A stretch of DNA of 64,000 nt from Novosphingobium sp. Gsoil 351 (GTDB lineage Bacteria; Pseudomonadota; Alphaproteobacteria; Sphingomonadales; Sphingomonadaceae). The first letter of the stretch is position 1; each line of letters begins with the position of its first letter. This document shows, in pieces, positions 7,577 through 16,587 of this stretch. The notes beneath the pieces were generated by a model, which saw nothing but the letters and a program-made list of their open reading frames with translations, made no database searches and had not been told where the DNA came from. Location of the stretch: NCBI RefSeq assembly GCF_009707465.1, contig NZ_CP046120.1, forward strand, positions 744,001 through 808,000, written 5' to 3'. The translations under genes were made by a program, and so were the position numbers.

Positions 7577-8233
7577 ATGACCGACGCACCCGCGACCACC
7601 CACGACACGCTCCAGCGCCGCGGACTGATGTTCATCCTGTCGTCGCCCTCCGGCGCGGGCAAGACGACGATCGCCCACCGCCTGCTGCGCGAAGACCGGG
7701 CGATCAGGCTGTCGATTTCGGCGACCACCCGCCCCCCGCGCGAAGGCGAAATCGATGGACAGGACTATCATTTCGTCGGCCAGGCCGAATTCGACCGGAT
7801 GGTCGAGGCCGACGAATTCTATGAGTGGGCGACGGTGTTCGGGCACAGCTACGGCACCCCCAAGGCGCATATCCGCGCCGGCCTGAAGGTAGGCGAGGAT
7901 TTCCTGTTCGACATCGACTGGCAGGGCACCCAGCAGCTGTTCCAGAAGGATCAGCAGGATGTGGTCCGCGTGTTCATCCTGCCTCCCAGCCTCGACGAAT
8001 TGCGCCGCAGGCTGGTGGGCCGCGGTACCGACAGCTGCGATGTGATCGACGCAAGAATGGCGCGCGCCCAGGCGGAAATCAGTCACTGGGACGGCTACGA
8101 CTACGTCGTCGTCAATGACGACATCGACGTGTGCTTCGCCAAGGTCGAGCAGATCCTGGCGGCGGAGCGCATGAAGCGCGCGCGGCAAACCGGGCTGATC
8201 GGGTTCGTCCGGGGATTGATGAAGCCCGATTGA
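7577..8233 (+). CDS. gmk: Guanylate kinase
   Basis: Guanylate kinase phosphorylates GMP to GDP with ATP. The 218-residue protein has the P-loop SSPSGAGKTT at residues 22-31, the GMP-binding block SATTRPPREGEIDGQDYHFV, and the YGT...DIDWQGTQQL segment with the conserved Asp. It has an extra C-terminal helix (RARQTGLIGFVRG) relative to the shortest family members. The gene follows the unknown gene by 51 bases and faces an SDR gene transcribed the other way, with only 7 bases between the two stops. Confidence 0.96.
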   Translation: MTDAPATTHDTLQRRGLMFILSSPSGAGKTTIAHRLLREDRAIRLSISATTRPPREGEIDGQDYHFVGQAEFDRMVEADEFYEWATVFGHSYGTPKAHIRAGLKVGEDFLFDIDWQGTQQLFQKDQQDVVRVFILPPSLDELRRRLVGRGTDSCDVIDARMARAQAEISHWDGYDYVVVNDDIDVCFAKVEQILAAERMKRARQTGLIGFVRGLMKPD

Positions 8234-8240
8234 TCCTCGC

Positions 8241-9044
8241 TCAATGGTCTCCTGAAGGATCGGGCGCCTCGCCGATCCAGCCGTTGACGATCCCTCCGTC
8301 GATGGGGATCGTGGTGCCGACGACATAGTCGCCCGCGCGGCTGGCGAGGTAGATCGCGCCGCCGGCCATGTCTTCGGCCACTCCGACCCGGCGCGAGGGG
8401 ATACCGCGGGCCGATGCCTCCGGGTTCTTGGCCGCGGCCTTGTTCATCTCGCTGGGAAAGGCACCGGGGCCGATCCCGCTGACCACGATGTTGTCCTTGA
8501 TCAGCCGCGCCGCCATCCGCCTGGTCAGGTGGATCACCGCTGCTTTCGACGCTTGATAGGAGTAAGTTTCCCATGGATTGGGTCGGAACCCGTCGACCGA
8601 GGCGATATTGATGACTTTGGCGGGGCGCTCGGGGCTGGCCGCGGCCTTGAGCAGCGGATGAAGCTTCTGGGTCAGGAAGAACAGGGTCTTGACGTTGAGG
8701 TCCATGACCTTGTTCCAGCCGATCTCGGGGAATTCCTCGAACTCGGCGCCCCAGGCGACCCCGGCGTTGTTGACCAGGATGTCGAGGCGGCTTTCACGCC
8801 GGCCGATTTCGGCGGCGAGTTCCTCGATCCCCTCCATCCGGCTGATGTCGCCGGGCAGTCCGATGACCCTATCGCCGAACTCCGCGGCGGTTTCCTCGAC
8901 CACCTGCGCCTTGCGCGCCGTCATGTAGACCCGCTCGCAGCCGGCGGCGACGAAGCCCTCCACGAACATTTTGCCGATCCCGCGGCTACCCCCGGTGATC
9001 AGCGCAATCTTGCCTTCGAGGCTGAAGAGCGAATTGAGGTTCAT
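8241..9044 (-). CDS. Short-chain dehydrogenase/reductase
   Basis: A 267-residue classical SDR. It has the NAD(P)-binding motif TGGSRGIG at residues 17-24, NNAG, the catalytic Ser in INIASVDG, and YSYQASK with catalytic Tyr and Lys. The segment PIDGGIVNGW near the C-terminus is usual for FabG/gluconate dehydrogenase-like SDRs. It lies 11 bases after a leftward acyl-CoA dehydrogenase gene. A role as a 3-hydroxyacyl-CoA or alcohol dehydrogenase in the same catabolic pathway is therefore likely, but the substrate is unknown. Confidence 0.88.
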   Translation of the reverse strand: MNLNSLFSLEGKIALITGGSRGIGKMFVEGFVAAGCERVYMTARKAQVVEETAAEFGDRVIGLPGDISRMEGIEELAAEIGRRESRLDILVNNAGVAWGAEFEEFPEIGWNKVMDLNVKTLFFLTQKLHPLLKAAASPERPAKVINIASVDGFRPNPWETYSYQASKAAVIHLTRRMAARLIKDNIVVSGIGPGAFPSEMNKAAAKNPEASARGIPSRRVGVAEDMAGGAIYLASRAGDYVVGTTIPIDGGIVNGWIGEAPDPSGDH

Positions 9045-9055
9045 CGGTCGTTCCT

Positions 9056-10210
9056 TCAGTAGCCGCTGAGCTCCGCCACCCGCTGCGTGTGGTAGAACGC
9101 GTCACCCATGAACTCGGCCAGTGCGCGGTCGCGCTTCATGTAGAGGCCGATGTCATATTCGTCGGTCATGCCGATCCCGCCGTGCATCTGCACGCCCTCG
9201 CGCACCGCCAGCCCGGCGACCTTGCCCGCCTTGGCCTTGGCCACGGAAACCATCAGCTGCGCCCGTTCGGAAACCGCGCCATCGCCGTTGGCATCGAGCA
9301 ATTGCTGCGCCTTGATCACCGCCGCCCGGGCGATCTCGAGCTCGGAATAGAGGTGCGCCGCGCGGTGTTGCAGCGCCTGAAATTCACCGATCAGCTTACC
9401 AAACTGCTTACGCTGCTTAAGGTAATCAACCGTCCGGTCCATCGCCCCGCCGGCGACACCAGCCTGCTCTGCCGCCGCGCCGACCCGGCCCGCGGCGAGC
9501 ACCCGGCCCAGCAACTCGCGCCCGCCATCGACATCGCCGATCACCGTTCCGCCATCGAGTTCGACCGCGTCGAACTTCACATGGCTGGCCATCGAGCTAT
9601 CGACCAGGCGCACGCTGCCGTGCGTAACACCCGAGGCATCCTTGGGCACGGCGAACAGGGTTATCCCAGTCGCATCACTGTCGCTGCCAGAAGTGCGCGC
9701 AGCAACGATCAATACGTCGGCTGAAGCGCCATGTACGACGAAATCCTTCGCACCCGACAGGCGGAAGCCGTTGCCCGCCTTCTCGGCCCGGCAGGTGATG
9801 CGTTCGGGGTGATGCTTCGCGCCCTCGTCGACCGCGATCGCAGCAACGGTCTCGCCCGCCACTATCCCCGGCAACCAGCGCCCGCGAACCTCGTCCGATC
9901 CGCCCGCCAGCGCGGTGGTGGCCATCACCGCGGTGGTCAGGAACGGCGATGGGGTGAGATTGCGGCCGATCTGTTCGAGCACGATCCCGGCTTCGATATG
10001 GCCCATCCCCAGCCCGCCGTCCGCTTCGGCGACCAGCATCCCGGTCAGCCCCATTTCGGCGAAGCGGCGCCAGAGTTCGTGGCCGAACCCGTCCTGGCAA
10101 TTCTCGTCGCGCCAGCGGCGCAGCTGGTTCTTGATCGAGCCTTCGTCGGCGATGAATCCGGTGACGGTGTCGGCGAGCATCGCCTGATCGTCGGTGTGGT
10201 ACAGTGGCAT
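9056..10210 (-). CDS. Acyl-CoA dehydrogenase (first of three)
   Basis: This 384-residue FAD enzyme introduces an alpha,beta double bond into an acyl-CoA. It shows the short N-terminal helical domain (EMGLTGMLVAEADGG), the beta domain, and the C-terminal FAD motif RKQFGKLIGEFQALQH. It ends with QMHGGIGMTDEYDIGLYMKR. It is the more divergent, FadE-like type often paired with a second acyl-CoA dehydrogenase as a heteromer in steroid and isoprenoid catabolism. Here the partner could be the product of the gene just upstream (10345-11511), which is transcribed the same way. The 134-base gap between them is filled by a repeat. Confidence 0.92.
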   Translation of the reverse strand: MPLYHTDDQAMLADTVTGFIADEGSIKNQLRRWRDENCQDGFGHELWRRFAEMGLTGMLVAEADGGLGMGHIEAGIVLEQIGRNLTPSPFLTTAVMATTALAGGSDEVRGRWLPGIVAGETVAAIAVDEGAKHHPERITCRAEKAGNGFRLSGAKDFVVHGASADVLIVAARTSGSDSDATGITLFAVPKDASGVTHGSVRLVDSSMASHVKFDAVELDGGTVIGDVDGGRELLGRVLAAGRVGAAAEQAGVAGGAMDRTVDYLKQRKQFGKLIGEFQALQHRAAHLYSELEIARAAVIKAQQLLDANGDGAVSERAQLMVSVAKAKAGKVAGLAVREGVQMHGGIGMTDEYDIGLYMKRDRALAEFMGDAFYHTQRVAELSGY

Positions 10211-10215
10211 TATGT

Positions 10216-10336
10216 CTCCCTCGCCCCCTTTAGGGGGAGAGGGCCGGGGAGAGGGGGAATCTCGATACCGGCCCAGATTTTTGGATTGAAGAGGAAGTCC
10301 CCCTCTCCCAACCTCTCCCCCTGAAGGGAGAGAGGG
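10216..10336. repeat. Inverted repeat unit of family B between two acyl-CoA dehydrogenase genes
   Basis: The gap holds CTCGCCCCCTTTAGGGGGAG followed by AGGGCCGGGGAGAGGGGGA, and in inverted order CCCCCTCTCCCAACCTCTCC with CCCTGAAGGGAGAG. Each half contains its own small hairpin and the two halves are inverted with respect to each other. Related units occur at 27.8-27.95 kb and 38.45 kb. It would form a stable structure in a transcript that spans both genes and could reduce read-through. Confidence 0.8.
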
Positions 10337-10344
10337 CTTTTAGC

Positions 10345-11511
10345 TCAGCTCACCCCCGGCAGTTCCAAAATCCGCTTGGCAATGACGTTGAGCATCACCT
10401 CGCTGGTCCCGCCCTCGATCGAGTTGGCCTTGGTCCGCAACCAGTTGCGCGCCTTGGAGCCGCCGTCCGAGGCATCGCTGTCCCATTCGAGCGCGGCACT
10501 GCCGCCGCTGGCCATGACCAGTTCGTGGCGGCGCTTGTTGAGCTCGGTTCCCGCGTACTTCATCATGTTCGACTGCGCGGGGTGGCCCTTGCCGACCTTG
10601 ACCTCGTCCATGAACTTCTCGCCCATCGCCGCGTAGGCTAGCGCGTCGACATCGAACGCCGCCAGTTCAGCGCGCAGGATCGGATCGACCCCGCCAGCGG
10701 AGCGGTTCATCGCCGCGCCGATCGCCGCGGTTCGATCGCCCCCGCCTGCTCCGGAAATCATCTCGCGCTCGTGGCCGAGAAGATACTTGGCCACGTCCCA
10801 CCCGCGGTTGAGCTGGCCGACGATCTGGTCCTTGGGCACCTTTACGTTGTCGAAGAAAGTCTCGCAGAACGGCGAATTGCCGCTGATCAGGAGGATCGGC
10901 TTCGTCGTGACCCCAGGGCTCTTCATGTCGAACAGCAGGAAGCTGATCCCCTGGTACTTGTTCGTCTTGTCGGTGCGCACCAGGCAAAAGATCCAGTCAG
11001 CCTTGTCGGCATAGCTGGTCCAGATTTTCTGACCGTTGACCACCCAGTGATCGCCCTTGTCCTCGCCAAAGGTCTGGAGCGACACCAGGTCCGAACCGCT
11101 GCCCGGCTCCGAATAGCCCTGGCACCAGCGGATTTCGCCGCGTGCGATCTGGTTGAGGTAGTGATGCTTCTGCTCCTCGGTGCCGAACTTGAGCAGCGCC
11201 GGGCCGAGCATCCATATGCCGAAGCTTGAAAGCGGGGGCCGCGCGCCGATCCTGGCCATCTCCTCGCGCCAGATCTTGGCTTCTGCCGCACTCATCCCGG
11301 CTCCGCCGTACTCGCGCGGCCAATCGGGCACGGTGTAGCCCTTGGCCGCGCACGCCTCGAGCCACTGGCGCTGGGCCTCGTTCTTGAACTTTACCTCGCG
11401 GCCGCCCCAGCAGACGTCGGCATCGGTGCGGACCGGCTCGCGCATCTCGGGCGGGCAATTGGCTTCGAGCCAAGCGCGGATTTCGCCTCGGAAGGCGTCG
11501 CTGTCGGACAT
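10345..11511 (-). CDS. Acyl-CoA dehydrogenase (second of three)
   Basis: A 388-residue acyl-CoA dehydrogenase. It has the FAD/substrate motifs GYSEPGSGSDLVSLQT and WVVNGQKIWTSYADKADW, and a C-terminal block RTKANSIEGGTSEVMLNVIAKRILELPG in which GGTSE binds FAD. It is likely the first gene of a leftward unit with the acyl-CoA dehydrogenase at 9056 and the SDR at 8241. A TTAA-N8-TTAA palindrome lies 16 bases upstream of its start, matching sites in front of two other genes of this island. Confidence 0.93.
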   Translation of the reverse strand: MSDSDAFRGEIRAWLEANCPPEMREPVRTDADVCWGGREVKFKNEAQRQWLEACAAKGYTVPDWPREYGGAGMSAAEAKIWREEMARIGARPPLSSFGIWMLGPALLKFGTEEQKHHYLNQIARGEIRWCQGYSEPGSGSDLVSLQTFGEDKGDHWVVNGQKIWTSYADKADWIFCLVRTDKTNKYQGISFLLFDMKSPGVTTKPILLISGNSPFCETFFDNVKVPKDQIVGQLNRGWDVAKYLLGHEREMISGAGGGDRTAAIGAAMNRSAGGVDPILRAELAAFDVDALAYAAMGEKFMDEVKVGKGHPAQSNMMKYAGTELNKRRHELVMASGGSAALEWDSDASDGGSKARNWLRTKANSIEGGTSEVMLNVIAKRILELPGVS

Positions 11512-11526
11512 GGGAGGCTCCTCTCT

Positions 11527-11542
11527 TTAATCGCGTGATTAA
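11527..11542. promoter_or_regulatory. TTAA-N8-TTAA palindrome, site 1
   Basis: TTAATCGCGTGATTAA is a perfect inverted repeat (TTAATC, GCGT, GATTAA) 16 bases before the acyl-CoA dehydrogenase start at 11511. Two similar sites stand before other genes of the same island. It is a candidate operator for a common dimeric repressor, for example of the TetR type. The regulator itself is not in the window. Confidence 0.55.
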
Positions 11543-11632
11543 GTCGATTCGGGCCGGCCACGCAAGCGCCATGGCCGCGCCAATTTGGCAAGGCCCGATG
11601 CCGTAGCGTCAAGTCGATGCGCGTTGACCGGC

Positions 11633-11648
11633 TTAACCGCGCGCCTAA
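11633..11648. promoter_or_regulatory. TTAA-N8-CTAA motif, site 2
   Basis: TTAACCGCGCGCCTAA lies 32 bases before the SDR start at 11680. It is flanked by GC and GC to make GCTTA-N10-TAAGC, an exact 5-bp inverted repeat. It shares the TTAAYCGC half with sites 1 and 3. Confidence 0.5.
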
Positions 11649-11679
11649 GCTGCAGTGAAATAGCATCCAGGGAGAGATC

Positions 11680-12547
11680 ATGCGATTCAACGGCAAGACT
11701 GTCGTGATCACCGGCGCCGCGTCGGGGATCGGCAAAGCCGCGGTCCAGTTGTTCGCGGGCGAAGGCGCGACGGTCTACGCCGCTGACATCGACACTGCGG
11801 GCGGCGAAGCGCTCGCCGCCGGCTCGAATGGCGACATTCGCTTCCAGCGCTGCGACGTGACCCGAACCGAGGATATCAAGGCGCTGATGGACCGCGCGGC
11901 GAGCGAAACCGGCGGGATCGACATCGTCTTCAACAACGCCGGCGCGGGCGGCGCGAAGGAGTCCATCGACGAGATCGAGCCGGACGGGTGGGACTTCACA
12001 TTCCACCTGCTGCTGCGTTCGGTCGCTTTTGGTATCCGCTACGCCGTCCCGCACATGAAGGGCCGCGCCGGGGCCTCCATCGTCAACACCAGCAGCGTCG
12101 CCGCGGTCGGGCCGGGCTATTCGCCAACCGCCTATGCCGTGGCCAAGGCCGGCGTACTCCACCTGACCAAGTGCGCCGCGACCGATCTTGCCCAGTTCGG
12201 CATCCGGGTGAACGCGGTTCAGCCGGGCTTTATCAATACCAACATCTTCACCAGCTCGATCGATTGCCCCCCTGACAAGCTCCCCGCCGCGCTGGGGATC
12301 ATTGCCGAGACGTCCAAGTCGGCCCAGCCGGTGGCGCGGGGCGGTCAGCCAGACGACATCGCCAAAGCAGTGGCCTTCCTCGCCAGCGAAGATGCGTCGT
12401 TCATGACCGGCACCTCGCTGCTGGTCGATGGCGGAATTACCGTCGGCCCACGCCACGCGTGGGATCCGGCGATGCCCAATCTGTTCAGAATCGCTGCGCG
12501 CGTTCGTGGAGGGTCCGGCGAGTACGGCCCCGAGCCCGGCCGCGTGA
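11680..12547 (+). CDS. Short-chain dehydrogenase/reductase with an apparent extra base near its end
   Basis: A classical SDR with TGAASGIG at residues 9-16, FNNAGAG, the catalytic Ser in NTSSVAAVG, and YAVAKAG. It ends with GTSLLVDGGITVGPRHAWDP. In the raw sequence the frame continues without a stop into the transporter gene, giving a 762-residue fusion. If the A at 12487 is removed, the frame reads MPNLFESLRAFVEGPAS and stops at TGA 12545-12547. That gives a normal 288-residue SDR whose stop overlaps a GTG start (GTGA) of the transporter. This is the simpler reading. Preceded by a GGGAGAG ribosome-binding site. Confidence 0.85.
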
Positions 12548-13968
12548 TCCCGATCAAGGGTCCTGTCCCGACGCGCCTCGCGATATTCAACGGACTGGGC
12601 AGCGTCGCCTACGGGATCAAGGACAACGGTTTTTCCACTTTCCTGCTTCTGTTCTACAACCAGGTGCTGGGAATGGACGCACGGCTGGTCAGCCTGGCTT
12701 TGCTGATCGCGCTGGTATTCGACGGGCTGATCGACCCGGTCGTCGGCCATATCAGTGATCGGCTCGACACTCGGTGGGGGCGGCGCCTGCCGTTCCTCTA
12801 CCTCGCGCCTATCCCGCTGGGCCTGTTCTGGGTGCTGCTGTGGTCGCCGGTCGGCCCGCCCAGCTTCGCGGTGCTGTTGTTCTCCGCAATCGGGGTGCGC
12901 GCGGCGGTGGCGTGCTGCGAGGTGCCCTCCTCGGCGCTGGTGGCCGAAATCACCCGCGACTACGACGAACGGACCCGGCTGACCCGCTTCCGCTTCCTGT
13001 TTGCCTGGGGCGGCGGACTGCTGATGCTGTTGCTAGCCTATGGCGTGTTCCTGCCAAGGGCCATGCTAGCGCGCGAGGGCTATCAGCAATACGGTATCGC
13101 CGGAGCCATTCTGATCGTCGCCTGCGTGCTCGGCTCGGCCATCGGACAACATCGCTGGGTCGCGGTTCGCCCGCCAAAAACGGTCTCCAAGGCGGGGCTG
13201 GGGGCCGCGTTTGGCGACATCCGGGAATGTCTCGGCCATCCGGCGTTCCTCGTCCTCATGGCTGCTTTGGCGGCGGCGATTACCAGCCAGGGGATCACCT
13301 TCTCCATCTCGAACTACCTGTACCTGTTCGTCTGGCAATTCCCCCCAGTCGCCCTCCAGCTCTATCCCATCTTGCTGTTTTTCAGCGTAGTCGGCAGCTT
13401 CATGCTGGTCGGCCCGCTGCAATTGCGCTGGGGCAAGCGCGAGACCGCCACCTACACCGGACTGCTCGGGATGGTGTTCTGGGTCATCCCGCTGACCTTG
13501 CGTAACTTCGGACTTTGGGCGCCCGATGGATCGACCGCTTCGCTGGTGGCGATGTTCGCGTTCACCTTCTTCTCCAACCTGTTCAGCGTGATCACCGGGA
13601 TTTCGCTGTGGTCGATGGTGGCCGACGTGGTCGAAGCATCCGAGGAACAGACCGGACGGCGTTCCGAAGGCACTTTCGCAGCGGGCGCGTTCTTCGCTTC
13701 GAAATGCTCGACCGGGCTCGGTATCTTCGCAACCGGCTTCCTGCTGAGCCTCTCGGGAATGCCCAGCGGAGCAAAGCCCGGCGAAGTCGATCCGGCAGTG
13801 GTCGATCGGATGGCCATGGCTTACGTCGGCTGCGTGGTGGCGCTGGCGGTCCTGCTGGTTGTGATCGTCCGCCGCTTCCCGATCGACAGACGCGCGCACG
13901 AAGCTCGACTCGCCGCGCTCGACGCGGCGGCCCGGCTCGATCCGGAAGCGACCGGACTGCATCCATAG
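12544..13968 (+). CDS. MFS transporter, glycoside-pentoside-hexuronide (GPH) symporter type
   Basis: About 474 residues with around twelve hydrophobic segments. The N-terminal block LAIFNGLGSVAYGIKDNGFSTF and DPVVGHISDRLDTRWGRRLPFL are the signature of the GPH cation symporter family. The aspartate-rich loop after helix 2 and the WGRR motif are clear. I start it at the GTG at 12544, overlapping the SDR stop once an extra base upstream is removed. An in-frame ATG near 12472 is an alternative. In this setting the substrate may be a terpenoid, steroid or other lipophilic acid rather than a sugar, but that is inference. Confidence 0.85.
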   Translation: MIPIKGPVPTRLAIFNGLGSVAYGIKDNGFSTFLLLFYNQVLGMDARLVSLALLIALVFDGLIDPVVGHISDRLDTRWGRRLPFLYLAPIPLGLFWVLLWSPVGPPSFAVLLFSAIGVRAAVACCEVPSSALVAEITRDYDERTRLTRFRFLFAWGGGLLMLLLAYGVFLPRAMLAREGYQQYGIAGAILIVACVLGSAIGQHRWVAVRPPKTVSKAGLGAAFGDIRECLGHPAFLVLMAALAAAITSQGITFSISNYLYLFVWQFPPVALQLYPILLFFSVVGSFMLVGPLQLRWGKRETATYTGLLGMVFWVIPLTLRNFGLWAPDGSTASLVAMFAFTFFSNLFSVITGISLWSMVADVVEASEEQTGRRSEGTFAAGAFFASKCSTGLGIFATGFLLSLSGMPSGAKPGEVDPAVVDRMAMAYVGCVVALAVLLVVIVRRFPIDRRAHEARLAALDAAARLDPEATGLHP

Positions 13969-13996
13969 GACTTCGGGTCGCTCGCGTCCCAAAGGC

Positions 13997-14012
13997 TTAA
14001 CCGCCCGCTTAA
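13997..14012. promoter_or_regulatory. TTAA-N8-TTAA motif, site 3
   Basis: TTAACCGCCCGCTTAA lies 70 bases before the acyl-CoA dehydrogenase start at 14082. It shares GCTTAACCGC with site 2 and the TTAA-N8-TTAA spacing with site 1. Its arms are a direct rather than inverted match in the centre, so it may be a weaker site. Confidence 0.45.
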
Positions 14013-14081
14013 ATCAACGGTTGGCCTGCCCCCGAAGGTCTGCCACTAGAACCGCAAAACAGACTCGGAAAGGACGCCGCG

Positions 14082-15377
14082 ATGAACTTCGAACCCACCG
14101 AACGTCAGGTCTATTGGCGCGATCGCGTCCGCCAGTTCATCGAGAACCACGTCCGTCCGCGGATGGCAGACTATTACAAGCAGCAGGCCGAGGGCGACCG
14201 GTGGAAAGTGCTGCCGGTGGTCGAGGAAGAAAAGGCGCGGGCCAAGGCTCAGGGCATCTGGAACCTGTTCATGCCGCCCCAGTTCGGCCGGACGCACGTC
14301 GACGACACATTCGAGTTCGACGGACCGGGGCTGACCAACCTCGAATACGCGCTGTGCGCCGAGGAGATGGGCCGCGTCGGGATGGCCAGCGAAGTGTTCA
14401 ACTGCTCAGCCCCCGATACCGGCAACATGGAGGTGTTCCACCGCTACGGCACACGCGAACAGAAGGACAAATGGCTCAAGCCGCTCATGGAGGGCGAAAT
14501 TCGCTCGGCGTTCCTGATGACCGAACCCGGGGTTGCCAGCTCGGATGCCACCAACATCGAATGCTCGATCGTGCGCGAGGGCGACGAGTACGTCATCAAC
14601 GGCCGCAAGTGGTGGTCGTCCGGCGCGGGAGACCCCCGCTGCAAGATCGCGATCGTCATGGGCAAGACCGACTTCGAGGCCAAACGCCATCAGCAGCAGT
14701 CGATGGTGCTGATGGAACTCGATGCCCCCGGCGTCGAGATTCTGCGCCACTTGCCGGTGTTCGGCTATGACGATGCGCCGCATGGGCACATGGAAATCCA
14801 GCTCAACAACGTCCGCGTGCCCGCCTCGAACATGTTGCTGGGCGAAGGCCGCGGCTTCGAGATCGCGCAGGGGCGGCTTGGACCTGGGCGTATCCACCAC
14901 TGCATGCGCACCGTCGGGGTGGCCGAGGAAGCGCTGGCCAAGATGGCCAAGCGGCTCCAGTCGCGCACCGCGTTCGGCAAGACCATCGCCGAGCAAAGCG
15001 TATGGGAAGAGCGCATCGCGCGTGCCCGGATCGACATCGAGATGACCCGGCTGCTGTGCCTCAAGGCCGCGGACATGATGGACAAGGTCGGCAACAAGGC
15101 CGCCGCGGGCGAAATCGCGATGATCAAGGTCCAGGCGCCCAACATGGCGCTGCGGATCATCGACGATGCGATCCAGGCGCACGGCGCAGGCGGTGTTTCC
15201 GAAGACTTCGGCCTTGCTTCGGCATGGGCGCACCAGCGCACGTTGCGGCTGGCCGACGGGCCCGACGAAGTCCACTCGCGCGCCATCGCCCGAATCGAAT
15301 TCGCCCGCCATGCGCCCAAGCCGGGTGCCAGCAACGATGCCGGGTTCAGCTCGGCCGATATCGGGGTGAGCCGATAG
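14082..15377 (+). CDS. Acyl-CoA dehydrogenase (third; ACAD10/11-like)
   Basis: A 431-residue enzyme of the larger bacterial type related to the dehydrogenase half of ACAD10/11. It has [45 protein letters not shown] and [15 protein letters not shown]. The C-terminal part has [13 protein letters not shown] and [17 protein letters not shown]. It is followed by an alcohol dehydrogenase and then by a kinase of the ACAD10/11 N-terminal type. In animals the kinase and dehydrogenase are fused and degrade 4-hydroxy acids by phosphorylation then elimination. The same chemistry is plausible here. Confidence 0.92.
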   Translation: MNFEPTERQVYWRDRVRQFIENHVRPRMADYYKQQAEGDRWKVLPVVEEEKARAKAQGIWNLFMPPQFGRTHVDDTFEFDGPGLTNLEYALCAEEMGRVGMASEVFNCSAPDTGNMEVFHRYGTREQKDKWLKPLMEGEIRSAFLMTEPGVASSDATNIECSIVREGDEYVINGRKWWSSGAGDPRCKIAIVMGKTDFEAKRHQQQSMVLMELDAPGVEILRHLPVFGYDDAPHGHMEIQLNNVRVPASNMLLGEGRGFEIAQGRLGPGRIHHCMRTVGVAEEALAKMAKRLQSRTAFGKTIAEQSVWEERIARARIDIEMTRLLCLKAADMMDKVGNKAAAGEIAMIKVQAPNMALRIIDDAIQAHGAGGVSEDFGLASAWAHQRTLRLADGPDEVHSRAIARIEFARHAPKPGASNDAGFSSADIGVSR

Positions 15378-15390
15378 TCTGAAAAACAGT

Positions 15391-15473
15391 CCGCTCATGT
15401 CGAGCGAAGTCGAGACACGTCGCGCTTTGGCCTGGCCGTAGTGCAACATCCGTCGACTTCGCTCGGGATGAGC
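15391..15473. repeat. Family A repeat pair between acyl-CoA dehydrogenase and alcohol dehydrogenase genes
   Basis: CCGCTCATGTCGAGCGAAGT followed by CGAGACA (15391-15417) matches the repeat at 4398-4424 with one change. A partial inverted copy, GTCGACTTCGCTCGGGATGA plus GC, is at 15452-15473. The pair can form a hairpin after the acyl-CoA dehydrogenase stop. Confidence 0.8.
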
Positions 15474-15492
15474 AGGGTTTGGGAGTTTGAAT

Positions 15493-16587
15493 GTGACCAA
15501 AGCCGCCATTCTCGAAGCCGTCGGCCAGCCGCTGCGGATCGACGACGTCGTCATCGACAATCCCGGCCCGCACGAGGTGCTGATCCGCACCGCCGCCTGC
15601 GGCCTGTGCCATTCGGATCTCCACTTCATCGAGGGCAGCTATCCCCACCCCCTTCCCGCGATACCCGGGCACGAAGCGGCAGGCATCGTCGAGAAAGTCG
15701 GCAGCGAGGTCCGGACGGTCAAGCCGGGTGATGCGGTGGTCAGTTGCCTCTCTGCGTTCTGCGGGCACTGCGAGTTCTGTGTCACGGGCCGGATGGCGCT
15801 GTGCATGGGCGGCGACACCCGCCGCGCGCCAGGCGCCCCGCCGCGGATCACGCGCGCGTCCGACGGCAGCGCGATCAACCAGATGCTCAACCTGTCGGCG
15901 TTCAGCGAAATGATGCTGATCCACGAACACGCCTGCGTGAAGATTAATCCCGAAATGCCGCTCGATCGCGCCGCGGTGATCGGCTGCGCGGTGACCACCG
16001 GCGCGGGAACGATCTTCAACGCGTGCAAAGTGACGCCGGGCGAAACGGTCGCCGTGGTCGGATGCGGCGGCGTCGGTCTGGCGACCATCAACGCTGCCAA
16101 GATTGCCGGCGCCGGGCGGATCATTGCAGCCGATCCGATTCCCGAAAAGCGCGCGCTGGCTATGAAGCTGGGCGCGACCGATACCGTCGATGCGCTGGCA
16201 AACGACGCTGCGGCCTCCATCGTAGAGATGACCAAGGGCGGGGTCGATCACGCGATCGAAGCGGTCGGGCGTCCTGCTTCGGCGGCCCTTGCGGTGGCGT
16301 CGCTGCGCCGTGGCGGCACCGCGACGATCCTGGGGATGATGCCGCTGAGCGAGAAAGTCGGCCTGAGCGCGATCGATCTGCTTTCGGGCAAGAAACTCCA
16401 GGGCGCGATCATGGGCATGAATCATTTCCCGGTCGATCTGCCGCGGCTCGTCGAATTCTACCTGCGCGGGCTGCTCGATCTCGATTCGATCATTGCCGAG
16501 CGCATTCCGTTGAGCCAAATCAACGAAGGGTTCGAGACGATGAAAAAGGGCGATTCCGCACGCAGCGTGATCGTGTTCGACCAATGA
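15493..16587 (+). CDS. Zinc-dependent alcohol dehydrogenase (MDR superfamily)
   Basis: A 364-residue medium-chain dehydrogenase. The catalytic zinc site is CGLCHSDLHF and PGHEAAGIVEKVG. The structural-zinc lobe has a cysteine cluster in CLSAFCGHCEFCVTGRMALC. The NAD-binding fold is GCGGVGLATINAAKIAGAGRI. This resembles class III-like alcohol dehydrogenases acting on longer alcohols. I take the GTG at 15493 as start because GGGAG lies 7 bases before it; a TTG two codons earlier is less likely. Its stop overlaps the kinase start (ATGA). Confidence 0.9.
   Translation: MTKAAILEAVGQPLRIDDVVIDNPGPHEVLIRTAACGLCHSDLHFIEGSYPHPLPAIPGHEAAGIVEKVGSEVRTVKPGDAVVSCLSAFCGHCEFCVTGRMALCMGGDTRRAPGAPPRITRASDGSAINQMLNLSAFSEMMLIHEHACVKINPEMPLDRAAVIGCAVTTGAGTIFNACKVTPGETVAVVGCGGVGLATINAAKIAGAGRIIAADPIPEKRALAMKLGATDTVDALANDAAASIVEMTKGGVDHAIEAVGRPASAALAVASLRRGGTATILGMMPLSEKVGLSAIDLLSGKKLQGAIMGMNHFPVDLPRLVEFYLRGLLDLDSIIAERIPLSQINEGFETMKKGDSARSVIVFDQ

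Noticed and set aside
11680..13968. A real SDR-MFS fusion enzyme
   Set aside because: One base removed gives a natural SDR end and a GTGA overlap. No known family has this fusion. Kept only as a finding to be checked.
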